Below are positions 1 to 5,274 of a stretch of DNA of 6,837 nt, piece after piece. The stretch spans positions 1 through 6,837 of the forward strand of contig JAPLWU010000029.1 in NCBI GenBank assembly GCA_026396425.1, in the 5' to 3' direction. Positions within the stretch are counted from its first letter, which is position 1. Each line of letters starts with the position of its first letter. A program made the translations under genes and the position numbers. This DNA comes from Microcaldota archaeon (lineage in GTDB: Archaea > Micrarchaeota > Micrarchaeia > Burarchaeales > JAKAKT01). Below the pieces are notes generated by a model, which was not told where the DNA came from, did no database searches, and saw only the letters and a program-made list of their open reading frames with translations.

Positions 1-288
1 CGCCTGGTAGCCCTCGATCAGGTCTGCATTGCGCTCGAATTTCAGCGTGCTCTCCATTCCCGCCGTTTTCAGTTCCCTCGGCTTGGCCTCGGGCGGCGTT
101 TCCTCCTGCGGAGTTGTTTCCGGAGTAACCTCGCCGGAGCCGTTTTCGCCGGCCGGTGGCGTCTCGCCGCCATGGTCTCCCTCATCATACGGAGAAGGCG
201 GTTTGGGCGTGAACTGTGTCGCGCAGCCGAAGAGCGACAACAAGACGACAGCCAATATCCCAAATGCAAGAATGGTGAGAAGTTTCAT
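1..288 (-). CDS. Putative lipoprotein, N-terminal part (runs off left edge)
   Basis: Only the first 96 codons are inside the window and the frame is still open at base 1. Residues 1-21 form a lipoprotein signal peptide: Lys2, a long hydrophobic core, then a lipobox L19-F20-G21-C22, so Cys22 would be lipid-modified after cleavage and the protein anchored outside the cell. Residues 23 to about 75 are a low-complexity linker rich in Pro, Glu, Thr and Gly, typical of spacers that hold a domain away from the membrane. The folded domain would begin near residue 76 and is mostly missing, so its function cannot be named. The ATG at 288 lies about 27 bp from the centre of a TATA box and has no ribosome binding site, which fits a leaderless mRNA. 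The gene follows mnmA on the same strand but has its own promoter. Confidence 0.8.
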   Translation of the reverse strand, partial: MKLLTILAFGILAVVLLSLFGCATQFTPKPPSPYDEGDHGGETPPAGENGSGEVTPETTPQEETPPEAKPRELKTAGMESTLKFERNADLIEGYQA

Positions 289-311
289 ATTCCCGTGTTT
301 GCCCGGGCGCC

Positions 312-319
312 TATTTATA
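312..319 (-). promoter_or_regulatory. TATA box of the lipoprotein gene
   Basis: On the minus strand this reads GTATAAATAG, centred about 27 bp before the ATG at 288. The expected transcription start falls on or next to the start codon. Confidence 0.65.
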
Positions 320-338
320 CCTTGGCATGAACGCATCC

Positions 339-1436
339 TTATCCGACGATTATCCCGCCGCCGAGGCAGACCTCCCTTTTGTAGAAGGCGCACACCTGCC
401 CCGGCGTGACGGCTTCGATTGGCTTTTCGAAAACCACTTTTGCTTTCCGGCCAGCCATGGGAAAAACCGTTGCTTTCGCCGGCTTTTGCAAATGCCTTAC
501 CTGCGCGAGCACAGATAGGGGTTTTTCCGGCCGCTCACCCGATATGAAATGCACGCCCGCGAGTCGTGCCTCTTTCTGCAGGATTTCACTCCTGTCTTCC
601 GTTACTATCAGGGCGTTCCTCCCCCTGTCAAATGCCTTCACGAAATGCGGGCGAGAACCGGCAAGTCCGAGCCCCCTCCTCTGCCCGACGGTGTGGAAGT
701 GCAGGCCGCGGTGCCTCCCCAGAACTTTCCCTTTCGAGTCGATTATCGGGCCCGGATTCTTACCAAGCTTCTCCTCGATGAATTTCGGCAATTCCTTCCC
801 AGACACGAAGCACAAATCCTGGCTCTGCTTTTTCTTCAGGAATATTTCAAAACCCTCGCTTTTCGCCATCGCGTAAACTTCGGATTTCAGCAGCCCGCCA
901 AGCGGGAAAACAATCCTCCCCAGCCATTCGCCTTTAAGGAAACAAAGCCCGTAAGTCTGGTCCTTTGAGGAATCCCTCGGCCGTAGCAGCTCGCCCTTCC
1001 CGGTCGCAGGATTTAATCTGCTCCTCGCGTAATGCCCAGTTGCCACATACTTGATGCCATGGCGCCCGGCCCATGCAAACAGCTCCTTGAATTTCAAACT
1101 CCTGTTGCATTCCGCGCACGGATTCGGCGTCCTTCCGGCCTTGAGCTCTGAAACCATATGGCCGATAACCCTAGTTTCGAATTCCTTGCCCACGCCGTAA
1201 ATATAATGCGGCACGCCGAGCTTCTTGCAGACCGCTTTCGCGACCAGCAGTGACTCCTCGGTGCAGCATGCATTCTCGCGCTGGCCGCAGCCCTCCCACG
1301 CCGAGAGCTTCAGGGAGAGGCCGACCGGCTGCCAGCCCTGTTTTTTGAGCAGAACAAGAGACATCGACGAATCCACGCCGCCCGACATGCCCAGGACTAT
1401 CCTTTTCGTGGCCTTGCCGTTCTTTTTCGAAGTCAT
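339..1436 (-). CDS. mnmA: tRNA-specific 2-thiouridylase MnmA
   Basis: A 365-residue enzyme that activates U34 of the Lys, Glu and Gln tRNAs with ATP and transfers sulfur to give 2-thiouridine; its length is close to the usual bacterial size. Visible motifs are the PP-loop SGGVDS at residues 18-23 (ATP pyrophosphatase), TPNPCAEC at 103-110 holding the first catalytic cysteine (Cys110), the TGHY motif at 133-136, KDQTY at 158-162, and the second catalytic cysteine (Cys209) in SQDLCF. The C-terminal part (about 215-365) matches the central and beta-barrel domains, including the HTVGQRRGLG segment. Cys107 makes a CxxC pair with Cys110, a variant also seen in some bacterial members. The frame is open back to 1526, but the ATG at 1436 is chosen because homology begins just after it and a TATA-like element is centred about 26 bp upstream. 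The residues before it would come from the hairpin region. Archaea normally use Ncs6/CTU1-type enzymes for this job, so bacterial transfer is likely. Confidence 0.93.
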   Translation of the reverse strand: MTSKKNGKATKRIVLGMSGGVDSSMSLVLLKKQGWQPVGLSLKLSAWEGCGQRENACCTEESLLVAKAVCKKLGVPHYIYGVGKEFETRVIGHMVSELKAGRTPNPCAECNRSLKFKELFAWAGRHGIKYVATGHYARSRLNPATGKGELLRPRDSSKDQTYGLCFLKGEWLGRIVFPLGGLLKSEVYAMAKSEGFEIFLKKKQSQDLCFVSGKELPKFIEEKLGKNPGPIIDSKGKVLGRHRGLHFHTVGQRRGLGLAGSRPHFVKAFDRGRNALIVTEDRSEILQKEARLAGVHFISGERPEKPLSVLAQVRHLQKPAKATVFPMAGRKAKVVFEKPIEAVTPGQVCAFYKREVCLGGGIIVG

Positions 1437-1458
1437 CGCAATCCCATTGCACAAAAAA

Positions 1459-1468
1459 CGATAAAACA
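1459..1468. promoter_or_regulatory. Possible bidirectional TATA element (mnmA / small RNA)
   Basis: The minus strand reads TTGTTTTATC, centred about 26 bp before the mnmA ATG. The plus strand reads GATAAAACAA behind an A-rich run that could act as a BRE, and predicts a start near 1489, exactly at the structured element. Either or both directions may be used. Confidence 0.5.
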
Positions 1469-1486
1469 ATTCCGTGCCGAACCGCA

Positions 1487-1564
1487 GGGGGGCTTCCAAT
1501 TTTTGCCCGCAGGCAAAAATGGACATCTTCGGGCAAAGCCCGAAGCTTGTCGCCCCCGATTTTT
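1487..1564 (+). ncRNA. Candidate small structured RNA, three-way junction
   Basis: An outer stem pairs GGGGGC (1488-1493) with GCCCCC (1552-1557) and encloses two perfect hairpins. The first is ATTTTTGCC/GGCAAAAAT (1499-1507 with 1512-1520), a 4-base loop extended by TCC/GGA around one bulged A. The second is CTTCGGGC/GCCCGAAG (1527-1534 with 1538-1545), a 3-base loop extended by GACA/TGTC (1522-1525 with 1548-1551). A T5 tract (1560-1564) follows the outer stem closely, and a TATA-like element is centred about 26 bp before 1489. This gives a transcript of roughly 75 bases, divergent from mnmA and convergent with the cold-shock gene. It has no tRNA features (no T-loop or anticodon arm) and I do not recognise a known family. 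It could instead be a DNA-level repeat or a transcript-end structure for the cold-shock mRNA on the other strand. Confidence 0.5.
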
Positions 1565-1614
1565 CTGCGCAAGGCTAGGCGGTGAATGCTAGACGCGGCA
1601 TTCTACGATTTCGC

Positions 1615-1619
1615 AAAAA
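1615..1619 (-). terminator. Possible T5 terminator of the cold-shock gene
   Basis: The minus strand reads CGCTTTTTGCG four bases after the stop codon. Short T tracts of this kind end many archaeal transcripts. Confidence 0.4.
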
Positions 1620-1623
1620 GCGT

Positions 1624-1815
1624 TTAGACTTTTTTTACGCCCTTTGCGCGCGGCCCGCGTTCGTTTGTTTCGACTTCGTACTCAACAACATCGCCGACGG
1701 CGAGTGCCACTCCGCCTTCAATCGCCGAAGTGTGCACGTACACGTCCTTGCCGTCGTCGCCAGTGACAAATCCAAATCCGCGCGCGGCATTAAACATCTT
1801 TATTTTTCCTTTCAT
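1624..1815 (-). CDS. Cold-shock domain protein (CspA family)
   Basis: A 63-residue single cold-shock domain, an OB-fold that binds single-stranded RNA or DNA and is thought to melt RNA structure as a chaperone in the cytoplasm. RNP1 is RGFGFV at residues 12-17 and RNP2 is VYVH at 25-28, followed by the expected TSAI; the C-terminal half (GDVVEYEVETNERGPRAKGV) is also typical. The usual Trp of the KWFN motif is Met7 and the Phe after the RNP2 His is Thr29, so two aromatic contacts are lost. An upstream in-frame ATG exists at 1851, but it lies too close to the TATA box. The ATG at 1815 is preferred because it has GGTGAT just upstream. Csp proteins are common in bacteria and patchy in archaea. 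It is divergent from the Sm_multidrug_ex gene. Confidence 0.93.
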   Translation of the reverse strand: MKGKIKMFNAARGFGFVTGDDGKDVYVHTSAIEGGVALAVGDVVEYEVETNERGPRAKGVKKV

Positions 1816-1818
1816 TAG

Positions 1819-1824
1819 ATCACC
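1819..1824 (-). promoter_or_regulatory. Ribosome binding site deciding the csp start
   Basis: GGTGAT on the minus strand matches the archaeal 16S 3' end. Its GGTG ends five bases before the ATG at 1815, the same register seen at the 44-residue gene. Confidence 0.6.
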
Positions 1825-1853
1825 ATCATTACATATTGCTTTGAAGCGCATAG

Positions 1854-1861
1854 CTTATAAT
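1854..1861 (-). promoter_or_regulatory. TATA box of the cold-shock gene
   Basis: The minus strand reads ATTATAAG. The predicted start near 1831 gives a leader of about 16 bases carrying the GGTGAT site. Confidence 0.6.
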
Positions 1862-1900
1862 GTTTTAGTCTGCGCCTTCATTGGCCCTCCTTGGCCAAAG

Positions 1901-1908
1901 TTTTATAA
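1901..1908 (+). promoter_or_regulatory. TATA box of the small membrane protein gene
   Basis: TTTTATAA behind a purine-rich CAAAG that fits a BRE, centred 26 bp before the ATG at 1931, so the mRNA should be leaderless. Confidence 0.65.
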
Positions 1909-1930
1909 CCCCCGGCCGGAAGATATCTCC

Positions 1931-2401
1931 ATGTCGTTTGGCCTCGCGGAAGAAATATTCCAAATGCTTTTTGCCTTTGGCCTAGGCCTGGCTCCAATCT
2001 CCGAGGTGCGAGGCGCGGCAATCTACGCCATCGTGCAGGCCAGGAACGACTGGCTGATTCTTTTCGGAATCGCGGGCAACATCGCGGCAGCATTCCTGCT
2101 CGTTTTTCTCTGGGACCATCTTCACATCGAAAAAATCGGCCGGAGGATAATGGGCGGCAGGCTCGAGCACAAGCTGCACGACTTTGAGAAGAAATACGAA
2201 ACCGCTGGCACCGTGGGCCTTGCCCTCTTCATAGGCGCCCCGCTCCCGCTCACCGGAGTCTACACCGGAGTCCTGCTCGCGAAAATAATCGGAATCCCGG
2301 ACAGGAAAATACTGCTCGCGAGCACCGCGGGCGTGCTCATCGCTTCTTCGATAACGTACCTCGTGCTCAAGGGCCTTCTGTCTATTCCTTTCCTGCTCTA
2401 A
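1931..2401 (+). CDS. Small membrane protein, Sm_multidrug_ex family (PF06695/COG2426)
   Basis: A 156-residue integral membrane protein. The family signature is clear: APISEVRGAAIYA at residues 21-33 (the P..E.RGA motif) and GAPLPLTGVYTG at 102-113 (the PLP.TG..TG motif), which probably form re-entrant or membrane-embedded loops. Hydrophobic stretches lie at about 10-34, 41-61, 93-120 and 129-156. A charged cytoplasmic or external loop (about 62-90, rich in Lys, Arg, His and Glu) divides the two halves. The family name refers to a proposed export role; the transported substrate is not established. The start is set by the TATA spacing and by the first conserved residues. The longer open frame from 1730 runs antisense through the cold-shock gene and is not used. 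Confidence 0.85.
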   Translation: MSFGLAEEIFQMLFAFGLGLAPISEVRGAAIYAIVQARNDWLILFGIAGNIAAAFLLVFLWDHLHIEKIGRRIMGGRLEHKLHDFEKKYETAGTVGLALFIGAPLPLTGVYTGVLLAKIIGIPDRKILLASTAGVLIASSITYLVLKGLLSIPFLL

Positions 2402-2438
2402 CAACGAATCAGGATACCCCGCCCGCTCCCGCGCAAAA

Positions 2439-2460
2439 CTTTTTCGAATTTGCCGAAAAG
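2439..2460 (+). terminator. Hairpin with T tract after the small membrane protein gene
   Basis: A T5 tract (2440-2444) lies in the left arm of a TTTTCG/CGAAAA hairpin about 40 bases after the stop codon. Confidence 0.35.
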
Positions 2461-2479
2461 TGCGAGACGATTCGAAACA

Positions 2480-2491
2480 TTTTTATTTATA
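2480..2491 (+). promoter_or_regulatory. TATA box of the ATP-grasp gene
   Basis: TTTTTATTTATA; depending on which part binds TBP the centre is 22-26 bp before the ATG at 2509, giving a leaderless or nearly leaderless mRNA. Confidence 0.6.
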
Positions 2492-2508
2492 GGGCATAAA
2501 ATCAACTC

Positions 2509-3834
2509 ATGGCTTCTGATTCGAACGCAAACGGGGCAGCGAACGGCGAAAAAAAGTCCATCAAGGTGCTTTTCGTTTCTTTTGAAGGTCTCATCGGAGA
2601 CCTCGCATGGCAGATTCATAAGGAAGGGCACGAGGTAAAGTATTTCATCAGCGAGAAGTCAGAGAAGGACGTCTGCGACGGGTTCGTTGACAAGTGCGAC
2701 GACTGGAAACCCCTGAAGGACTGGGCGGACCTCATAATCTTCGATGACATAAATTTCGGCGGTGTGGCTGATGGCCTGAGGAAGGAGGGCAAGGCTGTCG
2801 TCGGCGGCTCCGCATATGCCGACAAGCTGGAGGACGACAGGGATTTTGGCCAGTTCGAACTCAAGAAGGCCGGAATAAACATACTGCCCAACTGGAACTT
2901 CACGGATTTTGACGAAGCAATCAAATTTGTGCAGTCCAACCCGGCCCGCTATGTTATAAAGCCCAACGGAAGCGCTCAGAACGAGAAGGAGCTTCTTTTC
3001 ATAGGGCAGGAGGAGGACGGCAACGACATCGTTAACGTTCTGCTGCGCTACAAGAAAAGCTGGTCGAAGAAGCTAAACAATTTCCAGCTTCAGAAGTTCG
3101 TGCAGGGAGTCGAGGTTGCGGTGGGAGCCTTCTTCAACGGCAAGGACTTCGTCTACCCAATCAACGTCAATTTTGAGCATAAGCGCATGTTCTCTGGCGG
3201 GCTCGGGCCCAACACTGGCGAGATGGGCACGCTCATGTTCTGGTCCCCGGGCAACAAGCTCTTCAATGAGACGCTCGCCAAAATGAAGCCCTACCTGGCT
3301 GCCTCGGGCTATGTCGGCTACGTCGACCTCAACTGCATAGTCAACGCAAAGGGCATCTACCCGCTCGAGTTCACCTCGCGCTTCGGCTATCCGACTATAA
3401 GCATACAGATGGAGGGCGTGATAAGCGGCTGGGGTGACTTCCTCCACCAGCTCGCACTCGGTCAGAATGCGGAACTCAGGACCAAGAAAGGCTTCCAGAT
3501 AGGCGTCGTCATCGCCGTACCGCCGTTTCCTTTCACGGACCAGGCGGCCTTCAAGAGGTATTCCGAGGATGCGATAATAATATTCAAGAAACCTTCTTTC
3601 GATGGAGTCCACCTCGGAGACGTTAAGTTCGTTGACGGCGACTGGCGCCTCGCGGGGCAGTCCGGCTACTCTCTAATCGTAACGGGCTCAGGGATAACGG
3701 TCGAGGAGGCGCAGAAGCAGGCCTACAAGCGCATCGACAACATCCTAATCCCGAATCTTTTCTACCGCACGGACATAGGGAACCGCTGGGTCCGGGACAG
3801 CGACATGCTCCACACATGGGGCTACCTCTACTGA
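2509..3834 (+). CDS. PurD-like ATP-grasp ligase (phosphoribosylamine-glycine ligase family), substrate uncertain
   Basis: A 441-residue protein with the GARS/PurD domain order: a Rossmann-like N domain (about 18-110), an ATP-grasp domain (about 111-310) and a C-terminal domain (about 325-425). Matches to PurD include VIKPNG at 149-154 with the ATP-binding Lys, VEVAV at 201-205, GPNTGEMGT at 233-241 (PurD has GPNTGGMGA) and LEFTSRFGYP at 286-295 (PurD has EFNxRFGDPE). Two differences matter. The N-terminal GxGGREHA loop that holds phosphoribosylamine is replaced by VSFEGLIGD (residues 23-31), and the metal-binding Asn of EFN is Thr289. PurD joins glycine to phosphoribosylamine in purine synthesis, but no other purine gene is nearby, so this may be a related ligase with another amine or carboxylate substrate. 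The first 17 residues are polar and not conserved. The gene is leaderless and stands alone. Confidence 0.8.
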   Translation: MASDSNANGAANGEKKSIKVLFVSFEGLIGDLAWQIHKEGHEVKYFISEKSEKDVCDGFVDKCDDWKPLKDWADLIIFDDINFGGVADGLRKEGKAVVGGSAYADKLEDDRDFGQFELKKAGINILPNWNFTDFDEAIKFVQSNPARYVIKPNGSAQNEKELLFIGQEEDGNDIVNVLLRYKKSWSKKLNNFQLQKFVQGVEVAVGAFFNGKDFVYPINVNFEHKRMFSGGLGPNTGEMGTLMFWSPGNKLFNETLAKMKPYLAASGYVGYVDLNCIVNAKGIYPLEFTSRFGYPTISIQMEGVISGWGDFLHQLALGQNAELRTKKGFQIGVVIAVPPFPFTDQAAFKRYSEDAIIIFKKPSFDGVHLGDVKFVDGDWRLAGQSGYSLIVTGSGITVEEAQKQAYKRIDNILIPNLFYRTDIGNRWVRDSDMLHTWGYLY

Positions 3835-3885
3835 CCCGGCCTCGAACCTTGGAACTGCCCCCCGGACTTGCCAAAAGGCGATAAG

Positions 3886-3894
3886 TTATTAAAA
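3886..3894 (+). promoter_or_regulatory. TATA box of the Cys-rich secreted protein gene
   Basis: TTATTAAAA, centred about 26 bp before the ATG at 3916; no ribosome binding site is present, so the mRNA is predicted leaderless. Confidence 0.6.
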
Positions 3895-3915
3895 TCCCAA
3901 GACGTACGCCTAATC

Positions 3916-4365
3916 ATGAAACTGCAATTCGTAATTTGCCTGCTGTTTTTGGCCGGCGTTCTTTATGCGGCGGACTGCTCCTCGGTGGCATACAAAAAGG
4001 CTTGCGGCCAGTGCAGTTTCGACGCGAACGGCAAAATGGACGAGGCTTGCTTCAAGGCAAAGCAGGCCGAGGGGCTCACATGCACTACCGCCAGTTACCC
4101 GATAGCAAGCGCGAAATACGCGAAAGGGGAGTGCCCGGCGATTGACGATTGCGCCAGCGAGCTCCAGTCATGCCAGGCTCAATACGCCTCAGGCTCCGAC
4201 AAGGCGGACTGCGAGGAAGGCAGCATAGCGGTTTGCTTCGCCGCCTCCGACGAATGCGTCGCCAAAGCGGCAAATACGTGCGGCGAAATATCCGACCTGT
4301 GCCCACTCCCGGGCGTGATTCTGCTCGCATCGCTGCTTCCCGTGCTGTTCGCGAAGTTTGGCTAG
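3916..4365 (+). CDS. Secreted or surface-anchored cysteine-rich protein, unknown function
   Basis: A 149-residue protein I do not recognise. Residues 1-19 are a Sec-type signal peptide (Lys2, hydrophobic core FVICLLFLAGVLYAA) with cleavage likely before Asp20. The mature part has 13 cysteines, at 21, 30, 33, 45, 56, 73, 79, 86, 99, 107, 114, 122 and 129, spread fairly evenly among Ala, Asp, Glu, Lys and Ser. That suggests a disulfide-stapled extracellular domain, possibly built from helical hairpins; the odd number leaves one free or intermolecular Cys. Residues 130-146 (PLPGVILLASLLPVLFA) are hydrophobic and end in KFG, so the protein is probably held in the membrane by its C-terminus or processed there. 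The frame is open back to 3868, but the ATG at 3916 directly precedes the signal peptide and fits the TATA spacing. Confidence 0.75.
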   Translation: MKLQFVICLLFLAGVLYAADCSSVAYKKACGQCSFDANGKMDEACFKAKQAEGLTCTTASYPIASAKYAKGECPAIDDCASELQSCQAQYASGSDKADCEEGSIAVCFAASDECVAKAANTCGEISDLCPLPGVILLASLLPVLFAKFG

Positions 4366-4376
4366 CGCTCTTGGAT

Positions 4377-4398
4377 ATTGCTCCGCAATTTACTTTTT
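4377..4398 (+). terminator. Terminator between convergent genes
   Basis: An ATTGC-TCC-GCAAT hairpin is followed by a T-rich run ending in T5 (4394-4398). It lies after the secreted protein gene and overlaps the end of padR. Confidence 0.5.
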
Positions 4399-4701
4399 GG
4401 CCATTCCTCTGCAAAAGCCGATCATCTCTCTCATATCGTAGAAAATAGCGCAGAACGAGCCGCATGCGCTCCTGAGTTCATCCTTGCCCCGTTTCGTCAG
4501 CGAATAAGCTTTGCCGTTATCAGACGATATCAGCCCCTTCTTTTTCAGCTCTTTGAGCACCGGATAAATCGTGCCCGGACTCGGTTTCGACCCCCTCCTT
4601 TTCTCGAACTCTTTCGCGAGCTCCGCTCCGGTCATGCTCCTTCCGTTCAGGTTCCACAGTATCAGGTAAGAAAGGAACCCCTTCATATCGCAGCACTTCA
4701 T
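4390..4701 (-). CDS. PadR-family winged-helix repressor with five cysteines
   Basis: A 103-residue, single-domain PadR regulator that should bind DNA as a dimer. The winged helix spans about 8-75: MTGAELAKEF (23-32) leads into the recognition helix region PSPGTIYPVLKELKKKGLI (40-58), the PadR hallmark, followed by the wing (AYSLTKRGK, 65-73). The C-terminal helix, which dimerises in small PadR proteins, holds Cys80, Cys84 and Cys97, and the N-terminal helix begins with Cys3-Cys4. Such cysteines could bind a metal or sense oxidation; this is inference. An ATG three codons earlier (4710) is possible, but the TATA box predicts a start near 4702, so the ATG at 4701 as a leaderless start is preferred. 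It is divergent from the 44-residue Cys-rich gene. Three shared operator-like sites point to control of both genes, including itself. Confidence 0.9.
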   Translation of the reverse strand: MKCCDMKGFLSYLILWNLNGRSMTGAELAKEFEKRRGSKPSPGTIYPVLKELKKKGLISSDNGKAYSLTKRGKDELRSACGSFCAIFYDMREMIGFCRGMAKK

Positions 4702-4709
4702 GAATACCA

Positions 4710-4725
4710 TATCGGGAAGCCAATA
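4710..4725. promoter_or_regulatory. PadR operator-like site 1
   Basis: TATCGGGAAGCCAATA, an imperfect palindrome (TATCGG/CCAATA) with 14 of 16 bases identical to site 3. It touches the padR TATA box and covers the padR initiation region, fitting autorepression. Confidence 0.65.
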
Positions 4726-4731
4726 TAAAAA
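4724..4731 (-). promoter_or_regulatory. TATA box of padR
   Basis: The minus strand reads TTTTTATA, centred about 26 bp before the ATG at 4701. Confidence 0.65.
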
Positions 4732-4750
4732 GATTTCATGCGCATGAAAT

Positions 4751-4766
4751 TATCGCATAACCGATA
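4751..4766. promoter_or_regulatory. PadR operator-like site 2
   Basis: TATCGCATAACCGATA, the most symmetric copy: perfect TATCG/CGATA arms around six bases. It sits over the BRE and the first bases of the TATA box of the 44-residue gene. Confidence 0.65.
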
Positions 4767-4775
4767 TATTTATAT
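4765..4775 (+). promoter_or_regulatory. TATA box of the Cys-rich miniprotein gene
   Basis: TATATTTATAT; the predicted start near 4796 gives a leader of about 29 bases that carries a strong ribosome binding site. Confidence 0.65.
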
Positions 4776-4793
4776 CACTCCGCACCCGCATAC

Positions 4794-4809
4794 TATCGGG
4801 TATCCAATA
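4794..4809. promoter_or_regulatory. PadR operator-like site 3
   Basis: TATCGGGTATCCAATA, nearly identical to site 1, placed over the predicted transcription start of the miniprotein gene. Confidence 0.65.
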
Positions 4810-4812
4810 TCC

Positions 4813-4819
4813 GGAGGTG
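4813..4819 (+). promoter_or_regulatory. Strong ribosome binding site of the miniprotein gene
   Basis: GGAGGTG, five bases before the ATG at 4825. It fixes the start of this short gene and contrasts with the leaderless neighbours. Confidence 0.8.
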
Positions 4820-4824
4820 TTGAA

Positions 4825-4959
4825 ATGAAATGCAAGGAATGCAAGGTAGTATGCGACGGAAAAGAGGTTGCGGTCGTGAACTGCACCAAGGATGGCGTTA
4901 CCATACGCTGCACCGACGAAGGCAAAGAGTTATGCAAACAGTTCAAGGGATGCTGCTGA
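4825..4959 (+). CDS. Cysteine-rich miniprotein (44 residues), candidate metal-binding or redox protein
   Basis: The product has eight cysteines in 44 residues, at 3, 6, 10, 20, 29, 37, 43 and 44. It begins MKCKECKVVC and ends in a Cys-Cys pair, with no signal peptide or membrane segment, so it should be cytoplasmic. The layout CxxCxxxC plus well-spaced later cysteines could bind zinc, iron or copper, or be a small metallothionein-like buffer. I do not recognise a named family. The frame is open from 4738, but the GGAGGTG site makes the ATG at 4825 the start. The coding region is supported by a TATA box, ribosome binding site, terminator and a dedicated divergent repressor. The gene is probably induced when PadR leaves its operators. 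Confidence 0.85.
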   Translation: MKCKECKVVCDGKEVAVVNCTKDGVTIRCTDEGKELCKQFKGCC

Positions 4960-4985
4960 CCGCAGCACCTCTCTTCTATTTTTTT
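4951..4985 (+). terminator. Terminator of the miniprotein gene
   Basis: A TGCTGC/GCAGCA hairpin overlaps the stop codon and is followed, 11 bases later, by a T7 tract (4979-4985). Confidence 0.65.
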
Positions 4986-5025
4986 GCCAAGCCCCTGGGC
5001 AGCTTTGCATAAGACTACTTTTCCA

Positions 5026-5274
5026 TCATGCCCCAGAATGGTTTTGCAACGGGGACTTTCCCCATTTCACCCGGTCCCACGCCCTCTCGTGGACGTAATA
5101 GGCAATGGTCGTGTAGATGTTGCTCACGACCATGAACCCGAATGCGATTTCGGATTTCCCCGTAAGCAAATAAATGACCGAAAAATCAAGCGCCATAACC
5201 AGAATCCTGTACGTTATCGCCTTGGCGGCCGACCTGCTCCATTTCTCCCCGAAAGTGCTCTTCTTCTTTCCCAT
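5026..5274 (-). CDS. DUF2061 membrane protein
   Basis: An 82-residue protein matching DUF2061 (PF09834), whose function is not established. A basic N-terminus (MGKKKSTFGEKWSRSAAKA) leads into KAITYRILVMALDFSVIYLLTG (about 18-39), the first membrane helix, then EIAFGFMVVSNIYTTIAYYVHERAWDR (about 42-68). This second helix ends in the family's conserved YYxHERxWxxxxWG signature. The C-terminal tail is short. The ATG at 5274 has GGTG six bases upstream. The mRNA leader is unusually long for this window and contains a perfect 15-bp hairpin that ends at the ribosome binding site, so translation may be regulated. The gene is convergent with the Cys-rich miniprotein gene. Confidence 0.87.
   Translation of the reverse strand: MGKKKSTFGEKWSRSAAKAITYRILVMALDFSVIYLLTGKSEIAFGFMVVSNIYTTIAYYVHERAWDRVKWGKSPLQNHSGA

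Noticed and set aside
1437..1526. N-terminal extension of MnmA by 30 residues
   Set aside because: It runs through the structured element and past the TATA box; homology and promoter spacing favour the ATG at 1436.
1582..1818. 78-residue plus-strand frame
   Set aside because: Antisense to the well supported cold-shock gene with no signals of its own.
2443..2476. Two TTCGAA sites upstream of the ATP-grasp gene resembling the 5711 palindrome
   Set aside because: A 6-base palindrome is expected by chance in this length and the flanks do not match.
3073..3612. 179-residue minus-strand open frame
   Set aside because: Shadow of the ATP-grasp gene; composition follows the codon pattern of the real frame on the other strand.
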